A stretch of 64,000 bases of DNA from Prolixibacteraceae bacterium (lineage in GTDB: Bacteria > Bacteroidota > Bacteroidia > Bacteroidales > Prolixibacteraceae), in assembly GCA_003506435.1 (NCBI GenBank), contig DOAQ01000046.1:310001-374000 (forward strand), read 5' to 3'. The notes beneath the pieces were generated by a model. That model was not told the DNA's origin, made no database searches, and saw only the letters and a program-made list of their open reading frames with translations. Shown piece by piece: positions 1 through 8,779 of this stretch. Made by a program: the position numbers and the translations under genes. Every line of letters starts with the position of its first letter. Position 1 is the stretch's first letter.

Positions 1-897
1 TGGGCTTCCACCATGGGGATTGCCCCTTTCAGTAATGTCGGGTACACAATTACCACGTCAAAATATGTAGAAGGCACCTTCGATAAATTTTATTCGAGCT
101 ACGAAGGAAGTGGCGGAATCAATTACGTTTACTGGGGAAATGCATTTAAATTAGGCAAGTTATCTCTGGGGGTAAATTCCTCCTATCTCTTTGGTTCGAT
201 TACCCAGGATGAGTTAATCACCCAACCCAGCGATATTTTCTCTTCTTTCATAATGCAACGGACCGATTACCTGAAGAGTTTTTACTTTGATTACGGAGCA
301 CAATATTCTTTTAAAATCAAAGGCTGGGACTATACTTTGGGAGCCATATACAGCAACGAGCAAAAACTCACTTCGCGCCATCAGGTTGATGTAAAAACGA
401 CTTCATACACAACCATTTCAAGCGAAGAATACAAATCGAAACAATTGCGTGTTCCCGAAACATACGGTATTGGGTTCAGCATGAAAAAAGGTCCGATTGT
501 GCATGTTGCAGGCGACTATGAATTTCAAAAATGGTCGGGGTTGAAATATCCGATTCAGAAAGATGTATTTCTCGACAGCCATCGGTTTGCTGTTGGCGCC
601 GAATCGAAGCCCTGGGGCGAAATTGTGACCCTCGACTGGTATAAAAAAATAACCTACCGGATTGGTGCAAATTACAAAACATCGTTCCTGAAAATTAACG
701 GGACACAGATCAATGAAAAGGGAATCACCTTTGGTTTGGGAATCCCGGTAAAAAACATTGGAAGCCTCATGAATTTCACGGTTGAAGTCGGACAAAAAGG
801 AACGGTCAGCAATCGCCTGATCCGGGAAGATTACGTGCTTTTTCACATGAACTTTTCAATCAACGAAATCTGGTTCAAGAAGAGGATATTCTATTAA
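1..897 (+). CDS. Outer-membrane beta-barrel protein, 5' end outside window
   Basis: The frame is open from the first base of the window, so the gene starts upstream and about 298 C-terminal codons are visible; the first ATG, at 13, is internal to the protein. The chain alternates polar and aromatic residues in short strands (for example 'FYFDYGAQYSF' and 'MNFTVEVGQKG') and ends in an aromatic-rich strand, as Bacteroidota outer-membrane barrels do. The style resembles FadL/PorV-type barrels, but I cannot name a family with certainty. The 180-bp gap to the TonB receptor downstream contains a possible promoter, so the two genes are probably separate transcription units. Confidence 0.6.
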   Translation, partial: WASTMGIAPFSNVGYTITTSKYVEGTFDKFYSSYEGSGGINYVYWGNAFKLGKLSLGVNSSYLFGSITQDELITQPSDIFSSFIMQRTDYLKSFYFDYGAQYSFKIKGWDYTLGAIYSNEQKLTSRHQVDVKTTSYTTISSEEYKSKQLRVPETYGIGFSMKKGPIVHVAGDYEFQKWSGLKYPIQKDVFLDSHRFAVGAESKPWGEIVTLDWYKKITYRIGANYKTSFLKINGTQINEKGITFGLGIPVKNIGSLMNFTVEVGQKGTVSNRLIREDYVLFHMNFSINEIWFKKRIFY

Positions 898-980
898 CAG
901 CGTTTGAATATCCCAGTCGGGGTGTATTTCACCTGAAGATTTTCGGCAAATACAAGTTATCTGAATGTGGAAGAACAGTA

Positions 981-988
981 TATATTTG
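981..988 (+). promoter_or_regulatory. Candidate -7 box (TATATTTG) for the TonB receptor
   Basis: The octamer fits the Bacteroidota consensus TAnnTTTG and lies about 90 bp before the TTG start at 1078. I see no good TTTG element at -33. A match of this kind is expected by chance in AT-rich DNA, so this is only a candidate. Confidence 0.3.
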
Positions 989-1002
989 AAGCTCCTTTAC
1001 AA

Positions 1003-1034
1003 TTTTCCGGTTTCAATTACGTTTTTCCGGAAAA
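1003..1034. repeat. 8-bp inverted repeat in the leader of the TonB receptor
   Basis: TTTTCCGG at 1003-1010 and CCGGAAAA at 1027-1034 are perfect inverted copies separated by 16 bases, and TTTTCCGG recurs directly at 1023-1030. It lies between the candidate promoter and the start codon, so it could be an operator or a leader stem-loop. The function is unknown. Confidence 0.4.
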
Positions 1035-1077
1035 GTAAATTTTATTTGTAATTGTCGAAAACCAGATATAATACTCT

Positions 1078-3396
1078 TTGAAAACCAGATTCACACTCAT
1101 TTTATTGTTTGCTGGGCAGTTACTGCACGCACAGGAGGTTTGGTATTCGATTTACGGAACTGTAACCGACCAGCGTACCGGCGAAAGCCTGACAGGTGCA
1201 ACAATACTTATCGACAACACAAAACATACAGGGACTGTTACCAATTCGTATGGCTACTATTCGATTTTGGTACCTGAAGGGCAATACAAACTTCGTGTCC
1301 AGTTTATGGGTTACGACAGCAAGGAATTTTATGTAACTGCCCACGAAAACAAGCTGGTTAATATTAATCTGTCTGAAAAGCCTGTCCAGCTTGATAATAT
1401 CACCATACGGGGAGAAAAACCCGATCGCAACATTTCGTCTATAGAAATGGGCAGCGCCCGGCTCAATCCGAAACAAATCGAGAGTATTCCGGTTTTGTTC
1501 GGCGAACCTGATATTCTGAAAACCATTCAACTAATGCCCGGCGTAAAATCAGCCGGCGAAGGAAACTCGGGCTTTTACGTGCGCGGTGGCGGAATCGATC
1601 AAAACCTCATCTTACTGGATGAAGCGCCCGTGTACAATGCGTCCCATCTGCTTGGTTTTTTTTCAGTTTTTAATTCCGAAGCCATCCGCGATGCAACTTT
1701 ACTGAAAGGATCAATTCCGGCTGAATACGGTGGCCGGGCTTCGTCGGTTTTAGATATTAAAATGAAAGAAGGCAACCTGAAAGATTACAGCCTCACGGGA
1801 AGCATTGGGCTGATTTCGTCGAACCTCACGCTGGAAGGGCCAATAAAAAGTGAAAAAAGTTCGTTCATGCTCAGCGCTCGCCGCACGTATGCTGACATGT
1901 TTCTGAAACTTGCCGGTGATGAAGAACTAAAAAATACTTCTCTCTACTTTTACGATCTGAACATGAAAACCAATTTCAAACTGAATGAACGCAACCGCCT
2001 GTACCTTTCGGGCTATTTCGGGCGTGATAATTTTGGTTTTGCCGATCGTTTTGGCTTCGACTGGGGAAGTAAAACAGGAACTTTGCGATGGAATCATATT
2101 TTCAACGAACGTCTATTTTTCAATTCATCGCTCATTTACAGCGATTACTCATACGATATAAACCTCCGGGGGACTTCTGATGTTACTATGCGCTCCGAAG
2201 TCAGGGATATAAACTTAAAAGAAGATTTCACCTTTTACAAGAACTCACGAAGTACCCTGAAATTCGGAGTCAATATAATTTACCACAATTTTGTTCCCGG
2301 AGAAATCATCCCGGGAGAGAACAGCGTTTACAATGCACTAAAAATTACCGACCGAAAAGCGGTTGAATCAGCCGTATACTTTTCAAATAACCGTGTTGTA
2401 AGCCCGAAATTCCAGCTTTATTACGGTTTGCGGCTGGCTCTTTTCACCAATATCGGCCCCGGCGATTTTTACGTACTTGACGCTAACGGAGAAGTGCGTG
2501 ACACAACCACCTACGAAAAATTTAAACTGGTGAAAACACAGGGCGGCATCGAACCCCGTCTGGGCTTTAACTATATGATCAACCGTTCGAGTTCAATCAA
2601 AGGATCAGCTACCCGTATTTACCAGTTTGTTCACCTGCTGTCGAACTCAACCACGTCAACGCCAACCGATGTGTGGTTACCCAGCAGCGACAACGTGAAA
2701 CCGCAAATGGCCGATCAGGTTTCGCTGGGACTGTTTAAAAATTTTAATAAAAATCGCTACGAAAGTTCGCTGGAAGTTTATTACAAACATTTGTATAACC
2801 AGATTGATTATAAAAACGGAGCCGATCTGATTTTCAATTCGACCGTTGAATCAGAACTGGTATTCGGCAAGGGATGGTCGTATGGAGCAGAATGTCTTCT
2901 GAAAAAGAATTATGGAAGATTGAATGGATGGATTGGATACACCTGGTCAAAAACCATGCGGCAGTTCGATGATATAAATGAAGGCCTCCCCTTCCCTGCC
3001 CGGCACGACCGCACTCACGACCTGTCGGTGGTTGGCATGTACAAACTGTCAAACAAAGTAACCGTTTCGGCAACCTGGGTTTACAGCACCGGCGATGCAG
3101 TTACTTTCCCCAGCGGGCGCTACGAAATCGACGGACAAATTGTTGGGTATTATACCGAACGAAACGGTTACCGTATGCCCTCAACTCATCGTCTCGACCT
3201 GGGACTGACATGGACGCGTAAAAAAACCAAAAAATTTGAATCGAGCTGGAATTTCTCAGTTTACAATGCCTATGCACACGAAAATCCCTATTACATTTAT
3301 TTCCAGGAAGTAGAAGACCAACCGGGAACACAGGAAGCCGTTCAGGTATCATTGTTTAAGATCATCCCTTCTGTGAGTTATAAATTTAAATTTTAA
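1078..3396 (+). CDS. TonB-dependent receptor with carboxypeptidase-like regulatory domain
   Basis: This 772-residue outer-membrane receptor imports an unidentified ligand using TonB energy. After a signal peptide (about residues 1-18, ending 'LLHAQ') comes a CarboxypepD_reg-like beta-sandwich (about 25-110, 'GTVTDQRTGESLTGATI'), then a plug with 'GFYVRGGGIDQNLILLDEAP' (about 163-182) and 'GSIPAEYGGRASS', and a barrel that ends on 'YKFKF'. The start is TTG at 1078, because an in-frame stop lies three codons upstream and there is no earlier ATG. The DUF4249 lipoprotein begins 10 bp downstream; this pairing is common in Bacteroidota and suggests a receptor/surface-lipoprotein complex. Confidence 0.88.
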   Translation: MKTRFTLILLFAGQLLHAQEVWYSIYGTVTDQRTGESLTGATILIDNTKHTGTVTNSYGYYSILVPEGQYKLRVQFMGYDSKEFYVTAHENKLVNINLSEKPVQLDNITIRGEKPDRNISSIEMGSARLNPKQIESIPVLFGEPDILKTIQLMPGVKSAGEGNSGFYVRGGGIDQNLILLDEAPVYNASHLLGFFSVFNSEAIRDATLLKGSIPAEYGGRASSVLDIKMKEGNLKDYSLTGSIGLISSNLTLEGPIKSEKSSFMLSARRTYADMFLKLAGDEELKNTSLYFYDLNMKTNFKLNERNRLYLSGYFGRDNFGFADRFGFDWGSKTGTLRWNHIFNERLFFNSSLIYSDYSYDINLRGTSDVTMRSEVRDINLKEDFTFYKNSRSTLKFGVNIIYHNFVPGEIIPGENSVYNALKITDRKAVESAVYFSNNRVVSPKFQLYYGLRLALFTNIGPGDFYVLDANGEVRDTTTYEKFKLVKTQGGIEPRLGFNYMINRSSSIKGSATRIYQFVHLLSNSTTSTPTDVWLPSSDNVKPQMADQVSLGLFKNFNKNRYESSLEVYYKHLYNQIDYKNGADLIFNSTVESELVFGKGWSYGAECLLKKNYGRLNGWIGYTWSKTMRQFDDINEGLPFPARHDRTHDLSVVGMYKLSNKVTVSATWVYSTGDAVTFPSGRYEIDGQIVGYYTERNGYRMPSTHRLDLGLTWTRKKTKKFESSWNFSVYNAYAHENPYYIYFQEVEDQPGTQEAVQVSLFKIIPSVSYKFKF

Positions 3397-3405
3397 CTTC
3401 GGAAA

Positions 3406-4218
3406 ATGAAACGAAATCCCGTCAGCATACTAATTATCGCCCTTTCGTTTGCTTCATGCGAAAGAGTTATCGATATAAACCTGAACGAGGCCAATCCGAA
3501 AATCGTTATCGAAGCCAATATTCACAATAATAATAGCGATTGCCTGGTTAAAATTACCCGGACCGGAAATTATTTTTTACCGTATACTCCCGAAAAGGTA
3601 AGTAAAGCCGTAATCTCACTTACAAACCAACTTACAGAATATTCGTTTTCAGAAATTGAAGAAGGAGTTTATCGTATCAATAAAATCGGCAAACTCATCC
3701 CAACTTCCTATTCATTATCTGTAAATGTTGACGGCGAATTGTACGAAGCTGTTTCAAAAATGCCTACTCCGGTAAGACTTAATTATCTGAATTTTGAATA
3801 CGTGGAAGAAACGTATTTACAGGATGCCGGATACCGCGTTAATTTTAGTCTGACAGACCCGAAAGATGAGGAAAACCATTACCGGGTAAGATATTCTGTG
3901 AACGGAGAATTACAAAACGACGGAAACGACTATTACCTGATAACCGATGAGCTGTTCAACGGCAATTCAGTACAAATGCAACTGTACGGGAAACGATTTG
4001 ATAAAGGTGACAAGGTTACTGTTGAATTGATGTCGATTGACAAAAACGCCTACGATTATTTCAATACGCTTCTTGATGTGATTGCCCAAAGCACAATTGA
4101 ATCGACAGCTCCGGCCAATCCGAAAAGCAATTTTTCAAACGGTGCACTTGGTTATTTTTCAGCATATTCGTCCGACATTAAATTCATTATTGTCGGCGAA
4201 TCAAATCTTGGAAATTAG
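3406..4218 (+). CDS. DUF4249 family lipoprotein
   Basis: This 270-residue protein has a lipoprotein signal with lipobox 'SFASC' (Cys18), followed by the 'ERVIDINL' segment and beta-rich sequence typical of DUF4249. Members usually sit beside TonB receptors carrying a carboxypeptidase-like domain, as here (10-bp gap), and probably act at the outer membrane as an accessory to that receptor; their biochemical role is not known. The TAG stop overlaps the TAA stop of the convergent LytTR regulator by a few bases, so there is no room for a conventional terminator between them. Confidence 0.85.
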   Translation: MKRNPVSILIIALSFASCERVIDINLNEANPKIVIEANIHNNNSDCLVKITRTGNYFLPYTPEKVSKAVISLTNQLTEYSFSEIEEGVYRINKIGKLIPTSYSLSVNVDGELYEAVSKMPTPVRLNYLNFEYVEETYLQDAGYRVNFSLTDPKDEENHYRVRYSVNGELQNDGNDYYLITDELFNGNSVQMQLYGKRFDKGDKVTVELMSIDKNAYDYFNTLLDVIAQSTIESTAPANPKSNFSNGALGYFSAYSSDIKFIIVGESNLGN

Positions 4219-4949
4219 AGCATCAGCCGCTTGTTTTCCATTTCACTGATAAAAAAATCTTTGTAGCTTTCGCCAATCGGAATGTAGTTTTTACCAATTA
4301 CTACCTGCGTTTTATTAATCACCTTGATGTGGTTCAGCGAAATAATAAATGATTTATGAACCCGGGCAAAACGGTCTGTCGGGAGGTTTTCCTGCATCCG
4401 TTTCAGCGAATTCAGCGTAATAATTGGTTTATCGGACCCAACCGTAAAAATTTTGATGTAGTCTTTCAGTCCCTCTACATACAAAATGTCGTTCAGGTTA
4501 ATTTTAATTGTTTTATAATCAGCTTTTACCAATATAAATTCCGAAGCAGTGTTTGCTTCTTTCGGTTTTCCTGAAGCTTTCAGTTTCAGGCTTTTCAGCG
4601 AAAAATATTCGTATGCCTTGTTCGTCGCCTTCAGGAAGCGGTCAAAAGAAATTGGTTTTAACAGGTAATCCATCGCGTTCAGATTAAAAGCTTCGAGGGC
4701 ATATTCTTTAAAAACCGTGGTGAAAATAATCATCGGTTTGTCGTCGAGACTTTTGATGAAATCGATACCCGAAATTCCCGGCAATTGGGTATCCAGAAAA
4801 ATGATGTCGATTTTATGATTGTGAAGCACATCATAAGCATCAAATGCCGTCGAACATTTATCAATCAGCGTAAGATAAGGCACATGCTCGATGTAATCGG
4901 CAATTGTGCTTTGGCCCATCGGATCGTCATCGAGAATAATACAATTCAT
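4215..4949 (-). CDS. LytTR-family response regulator
   Basis: This 244-residue regulator has an N-terminal receiver domain (about 1-120) with acidic pocket D7-D9, phospho-acceptor D53 in 'FLDTQLPG' and the conserved 'LLKPIS' lysine. A LytTR DNA-binding domain follows (about 140-244; 'VEGLKDYIKIF', 'RVHKSFIISLNHI'). The frame extends upstream to 5138, but the ATG at 4949 is chosen because it starts exactly at the receiver's first strand ('MNCIILDDDP'); the upstream codons look non-coding. No sensor kinase is adjacent, so its partner is encoded elsewhere. It normally controls target genes by binding direct repeats. Confidence 0.9.
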   Translation of the reverse strand: MNCIILDDDPMGQSTIADYIEHVPYLTLIDKCSTAFDAYDVLHNHKIDIIFLDTQLPGISGIDFIKSLDDKPMIIFTTVFKEYALEAFNLNAMDYLLKPISFDRFLKATNKAYEYFSLKSLKLKASGKPKEANTASEFILVKADYKTIKINLNDILYVEGLKDYIKIFTVGSDKPIITLNSLKRMQENLPTDRFARVHKSFIISLNHIKVINKTQVVIGKNYIPIGESYKDFFISEMENKRLML

Positions 4950-5270
4950 AGTTAAACCTGAATTTTTGTTAAAATTTGGCATTTTCATGTTTAACATCTG
5001 ACGTCTTCGCGGAGAAATAAAAGGCCGCGAATAACGATTCTGCCACACCTGAAATTCCCCTTTTGAAGTATTTATATTGTCAGACTGCCGGTAATCAGAA
5101 AACCTTCCGGCAGTGCAAAGTAACCCATTTTTTTCCAAAACGATAATTTTTTAGTTTTTAAAAATAAGCCAGCGAAAGATAAGTCCTTCTTTTCTGATGG
5201 CTTTCAAACAAATCTTATAAAAACATAAGATTTGTTAAGAACAAAAAGGCTGCGTCAGAGTCGTGTAAAA
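4950..5270. other. Intergenic region upstream of the LytTR regulator
   Basis: These 321 bp separate the LytTR start from the end of the AraC-type gene, both on the minus strand. I see an inverted repeat CTGCCGG/CCGGCAG (5085-5091 and 5107-5113) and the 12-bp palindrome listed separately. No further gene is convincing; the open frame running into this region lacks protein-like composition. Confidence 0.5.
5207..5236 (-). terminator. Perfect 12-bp stem-loop after the AraC-type gene
   Basis: AACAAATCTTAT and ATAAGATTTGTT form a perfect 12-bp stem with a 6-base loop, located 35 bp past the stop of the AraC-type gene on its strand. There is no strong U-tract after it, so it may be a transcript-end stabiliser or an operator rather than a simple intrinsic terminator. 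Confidence 0.45.
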
Positions 5271-6203
5271 TTAATCGTCGTTCTGAATTACGGCTGGTTT
5301 TTGCAGGAGACGATTCCTGTAATTTTTAGGCGACATACCCATTCGCTTAATGAAATCTTTCGAAAAATAATACGGGTCGGAATATCCCAGCCTGAACCCT
5401 ATTTCCTTAATTTTCAATCGGCTAAAATCGAGATATTCGCAAGCCCTGGTTATTTTCAGGTGTGAAAAATAGCTCGCCGGGCTGTAGCCGGTTTTCTTTT
5501 GAAACATGGTTGTAAGATAAGAGGGCGAATATCCGGCTTCGTCAGCAATTTCCTTTAACCGAAGCTTCTTTTCCATGTTCTGTTCCATAAACTGAATGGC
5601 CTGCATAATACCCGGGTTTTGTTCTTCCATCAAATCATCGCTGGTCCGGCTGGCATAGATAAACGTTGCAAGCAGATGGCCAAATGCCAGGTTGATGTAT
5701 TTAAAGTTGGCATTGTAAAAACCTTTGTTAAGGTTGTTAAACAACTCATCAAACAGCATGATCCGGTTGGCAACCAGATTGTTTGTCGATGGGATTAAAT
5801 CGCGTACCACCGTAAAATCGGTCTCCATAATTTTGCTCTTTTCGCCGTTGAATTTGCAGGTATAAAAAACAGAAGGATCAGTGTTTCCTGTCTGTATTTT
5901 AAATGCAAAACCTTCCGGAATAATGCAATACTGATTCTGGCTAAAAGGTACAAGGTCGTTCGCAATTTGTATAATGCCTTCGCCTTTGGTACAATAAATC
6001 AGCAAATGATTATCCAGCTTCATATCTTCGGACCAAAACGTTTCCCTTCGGACAAGAATCTCGGCCAACTCACACAGGTACAAATCTTTGGTAAGCGGAT
6101 TTTGCTGTTGCTCGGCAACAATGTAGGAAGGGATTTTAAAGTATCGTCGCTTGATAATCATGATAATTGGTATTGGAAGATCAAAAAAAGTAATATTTTC
6201 CAT
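5271..6203 (-). CDS. AraC-family transcriptional regulator
   Basis: About 310 residues: an N-terminal cupin-like sensing domain (about 30-130, 'LLIYCTKGEGIIQI') and a C-terminal AraC double helix-turn-helix (about 205-305) containing 'LRLKEIADEAGYSPSYLTTM' and the family signature 'IGFRLGYSDPYYFSKDF'. ATG 6203 is preferred; the frame also has a TTG nine bases upstream and an ATG at 6161. It is transcribed divergently from the corrinoid methyl-transfer cluster with 79 bp between starts, so by position it is the likely activator of that cluster, sensing a small molecule such as the methyl donor. That link is inference. Confidence 0.88.
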   Translation of the reverse strand: MENITFFDLPIPIIMIIKRRYFKIPSYIVAEQQQNPLTKDLYLCELAEILVRRETFWSEDMKLDNHLLIYCTKGEGIIQIANDLVPFSQNQYCIIPEGFAFKIQTGNTDPSVFYTCKFNGEKSKIMETDFTVVRDLIPSTNNLVANRIMLFDELFNNLNKGFYNANFKYINLAFGHLLATFIYASRTSDDLMEEQNPGIMQAIQFMEQNMEKKLRLKEIADEAGYSPSYLTTMFQKKTGYSPASYFSHLKITRACEYLDFSRLKIKEIGFRLGYSDPYYFSKDFIKRMGMSPKNYRNRLLQKPAVIQNDD

Positions 6204-6246
6204 CTTTATCAAAGAAAATACTATTTTTTACGTGTTCATTAGCCAA

Positions 6247-6254
6247 TACTTTTG
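6247..6254 (+). promoter_or_regulatory. Candidate -7 box (TACTTTTG) for the corrinoid cluster
   Basis: TACTTTTG matches TAnnTTTG and lies 28 bp before the ATG at 6283 in the short divergent region shared with the AraC-type gene. No TTTG element is visible at the expected -33 spacing, as would fit an activator-dependent promoter. Confidence 0.45.
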
Positions 6255-6282
6255 AGTACTTAATTTAATAAACTGATCTACC

Positions 6283-6951
6283 ATGAGCGAACTACTATCA
6301 AAACTTGCCGAATGCATTGAGTTTGGAAAAATTAATATGGCTTCTCCGTATCCTCCGCAGATGAAAGGACAGGAAGGCGCTGACGAAATTACCCGCAAAG
6401 CGCTGGATGAAGGAGTAAATCCACAGGATATATTATCAAAAGGCCTTATGCCCGGAATGGAACGCATTGGGATTAAATTTCGCGAAAATAAAGTATTTGT
6501 ACCGCAGGTTTTGATGTCGGCAAAAGCAATGAGCACGGCCATGTTGCATTTAAAACCGCACTTTCTGTCAGGCGCAGCCAAGCAAAAAGGAACTTTCATT
6601 ATCGGAACCGTTTTGGGCGACCTGCACGACATCGGCAAAAACCTGGTTGGAATGATGGTTGAAGGCAACGGATACAAAGTAATTGACCTCGGGACCGATG
6701 TAAGTTCAGATAAATTCATTGCCGCACTGAAGGAGAATCCAAATGCAGTTATAGGACTTTCGGCTTTGTTGACAACCACCATGGTAAACATGGAAAAAAT
6801 CACCAGGGAAATTAAGGAAGCATTGCCGGGAACTTTAGTAACTATTGGTGGCGCGCCGGTTAACAACGATTTCTGTATGAAGATCGGGGCCGACAATTAC
6901 TCGCCCGACCCGCAAGGTGTTGTTGAGTTTTTAAATACGAAAATTGCCTGA
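6283..6951 (+). CDS. Corrinoid (B12-binding) protein of a methyltransferase system
   Basis: This 222-residue protein carries methyl groups on a cobalamin cofactor, like MtaC/MtbC/MttC or the central module of MetH. It has an N-terminal helical cap (about 1-100) and a Rossmann-like B12 domain with the lower-ligand motif D-L-H-D-I-G (His115) in 'GTVLGDLHDIGKN', the 'GLSALLTTTM' loop, and 'TIGGAPVNNDF' near the C-terminus. It heads a same-strand cluster with two methyltransferases and a MetH-reactivation-like protein. Its stop codon lies inside a terminator-like hairpin, which could make it more abundant than the downstream enzymes. Confidence 0.93.
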   Translation: MSELLSKLAECIEFGKINMASPYPPQMKGQEGADEITRKALDEGVNPQDILSKGLMPGMERIGIKFRENKVFVPQVLMSAKAMSTAMLHLKPHFLSGAAKQKGTFIIGTVLGDLHDIGKNLVGMMVEGNGYKVIDLGTDVSSDKFIAALKENPNAVIGLSALLTTTMVNMEKITREIKEALPGTLVTIGGAPVNNDFCMKIGADNYSPDPQGVVEFLNTKIA

Positions 6952-6968
6952 AAAAATTTCAGGCTTTT
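6946..6968 (+). terminator. Hairpin overlapping the stop of the corrinoid gene
   Basis: GCCTGAAA (6946-6953), loop AAA, and TTTCAGGC (6957-6964) form a perfect 8-bp stem followed by TTTT. The TGA stop (6949-6951) lies in the left arm. It looks like an intrinsic terminator or attenuator between the corrinoid gene and the methyltransferase gene, whose start is 143 bp beyond the corrinoid stop. Confidence 0.6.
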
Positions 6969-7094
6969 CCCTTCCCTGAATATGGGAACCGATAATTGAT
7001 TTTCGCTTTTACTGATCATATAGGTCGCGGACTTTATTGTTTTAAAGGTCTGCCGGGTGTTTATTGCCTTTTAAACGAATAACAAAAACCAAAC

Positions 7095-8714
7095 ATGAAC
7101 GGATTATCATTAATAAAAAAAGCATTTAAACTTGAACTGGTTGAACGGGTTCCCTGGGTCCCGTTTGTCGGGGTTCACGGTGGTTCGCTCATCGGCGTGG
7201 ATGCGGAACAATATCTCAAATCGACAGAAAACATGGTTTCCGGTCTCACCAAAGCAATCGAACTTTACAAGCCCGACGGAATACCAGTGTGTTTCGATCT
7301 GCAACTGGAAGCCGAAATTCTGGGTTGCCGCCTCAACTGGGCAAAAGAAAATCCACCGGCAGTTGTTTCGCACCCTTTGGCTGAAGGAATCGCACTTCGT
7401 TCGTTAAAAATCCCGACAACCAGCGACGGCCGCATCCCGCTTGTTCTGGAAACCACGAAAAGACTTCGTTCCGAACATCCGGATATTGCATTGTATGGCC
7501 TGATTACCGGCCCGTTTACGCTGGCTTTGCATCTGATGGGCACCGAAATATTTATGAAACTGTTTGAAGACCCGGAGCATGTAGCAGAAGTGATGGACTT
7601 TTGTACCCGGGTGGGTATCCGTTTCTCTGAAATGTTGCTTGATGCAGGCTGCGATGTAATTGCAGTGGTCGACCCGATGACCAGCCAGATTGATCCGGGT
7701 TCATTTGAAATATATGTAACTCCGTATGTGAGCCGGATTTTTGATTTCATCCGGAAAAAAGAAAAACTGAGTTCATTCTTTGTATGCGGCCATGCACAGC
7801 AAAATATCGAAGCAATGTGCAACTGCCGCCCCGATAATATTTCCATTGACGAAAATATTCCGCTCGATTACGTGAAAGAAATCGCACTTTCCAGGAAAAT
7901 CAGTTTTGGCGGCAACCTGAAGCTTACTGTCGTTCTGCTGATGGGCGATCCCGACGATGCCAAACAGGATGCCCTCAACTGCCTTGATTTAGGCGGAAAT
8001 ACCGGGTTTATTCTGGCTCCGGGCTGCGATTTGCCCATGCAAACCCCGACCGATAATATAAAAGCTGTTTCTGAACTGGTGTACAATCAATATCTTCAGG
8101 ATGTCGCACGCAAGCTGGAAAAGAAAGAAAGCAAACTGGACCTGCTGAATATGAAAGATTACGGCCAGTCGGATAAGGTAATTGTGGACATTATCACGCT
8201 CGACTCCGAATCGTGCGCTCCTTGCCAGTATATGGTTGAAGCGGTGAAACGGGTGGTACCGCAATTCGAGGGTGTTGTTGAATGGCGCGAACATCCGATC
8301 AAAAAAATGGAATCGGTTTCGTTCATGTCGTCAATGATGGTGAAAAACATTCCAACGATATGTATTGACGGGAAGATCGTATTTGTTTCGCAAATTCCGC
8401 CGCAAAATTTATTGGTTGAAGCCATCCAAAACCGCATTAATGAAAAGCTGAAACTGAAAATCAGGGCGAAGAAAAGCGAAGTGCTGATTCTCGGGGAAAC
8501 AGAGCCGGAATGTAAGGAAATGAGCCGGAGAGTGAAGCGGGCAGTCGCAGAACTGGGGAAATCAACGCCGGTTTCGGTGATTACCGACAAGGCACAGATG
8601 GCTTCCTTCGGAATAAAAAAAGGTCCGGCTGTTGTTGTTGTAAATTACAAACTAAAAGCAGAAGGTTCGGTTCCTTCGCTGGAAGTCATCAAGGAATGGA
8701 TCAAAGAAATTTGA
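7095..8714 (+). CDS. UroD/MtaA-family corrinoid methyltransferase fused to two thioredoxin-like folds
   Basis: This 539-residue protein is about 200 residues longer than the usual MtaA/CmuA-like enzyme. Residues 1-340 form the uroporphyrinogen-decarboxylase-like barrel that moves methyl groups to or from a corrinoid protein. The usual HxCG zinc motif reads 'FVCGH' (C231, H233), and the distal ligand is C311 in 'APGCDLPMQTP'. Residues about 360-455 are a thioredoxin-like fold with a C-A-P-C pair (C374, C377), and about 462-539 a second such fold without CxxC. The methyl donor is unknown. The thiol-active tail suggests redox control, cofactor protection or handling of a sulfur-linked methyl group. 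The homocysteine methyltransferase gene follows after 65 bp. Confidence 0.82.
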   Translation: MNGLSLIKKAFKLELVERVPWVPFVGVHGGSLIGVDAEQYLKSTENMVSGLTKAIELYKPDGIPVCFDLQLEAEILGCRLNWAKENPPAVVSHPLAEGIALRSLKIPTTSDGRIPLVLETTKRLRSEHPDIALYGLITGPFTLALHLMGTEIFMKLFEDPEHVAEVMDFCTRVGIRFSEMLLDAGCDVIAVVDPMTSQIDPGSFEIYVTPYVSRIFDFIRKKEKLSSFFVCGHAQQNIEAMCNCRPDNISIDENIPLDYVKEIALSRKISFGGNLKLTVVLLMGDPDDAKQDALNCLDLGGNTGFILAPGCDLPMQTPTDNIKAVSELVYNQYLQDVARKLEKKESKLDLLNMKDYGQSDKVIVDIITLDSESCAPCQYMVEAVKRVVPQFEGVVEWREHPIKKMESVSFMSSMMVKNIPTICIDGKIVFVSQIPPQNLLVEAIQNRINEKLKLKIRAKKSEVLILGETEPECKEMSRRVKRAVAELGKSTPVSVITDKAQMASFGIKKGPAVVVVNYKLKAEGSVPSLEVIKEWIKEI

Positions 8715-8779
8715 TTCTGAAAACTTGTTCTCATGCAAAAGAATGATAAATTGCCAAATAAAAACACAACGAAAAAACC

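Noticed and set aside
4950..5138. Upstream extension of the LytTR gene
   Set aside because: The 63 extra codons precede a canonical receiver start ('MNCIILDDDP'), contain no domain and cross an inverted repeat.
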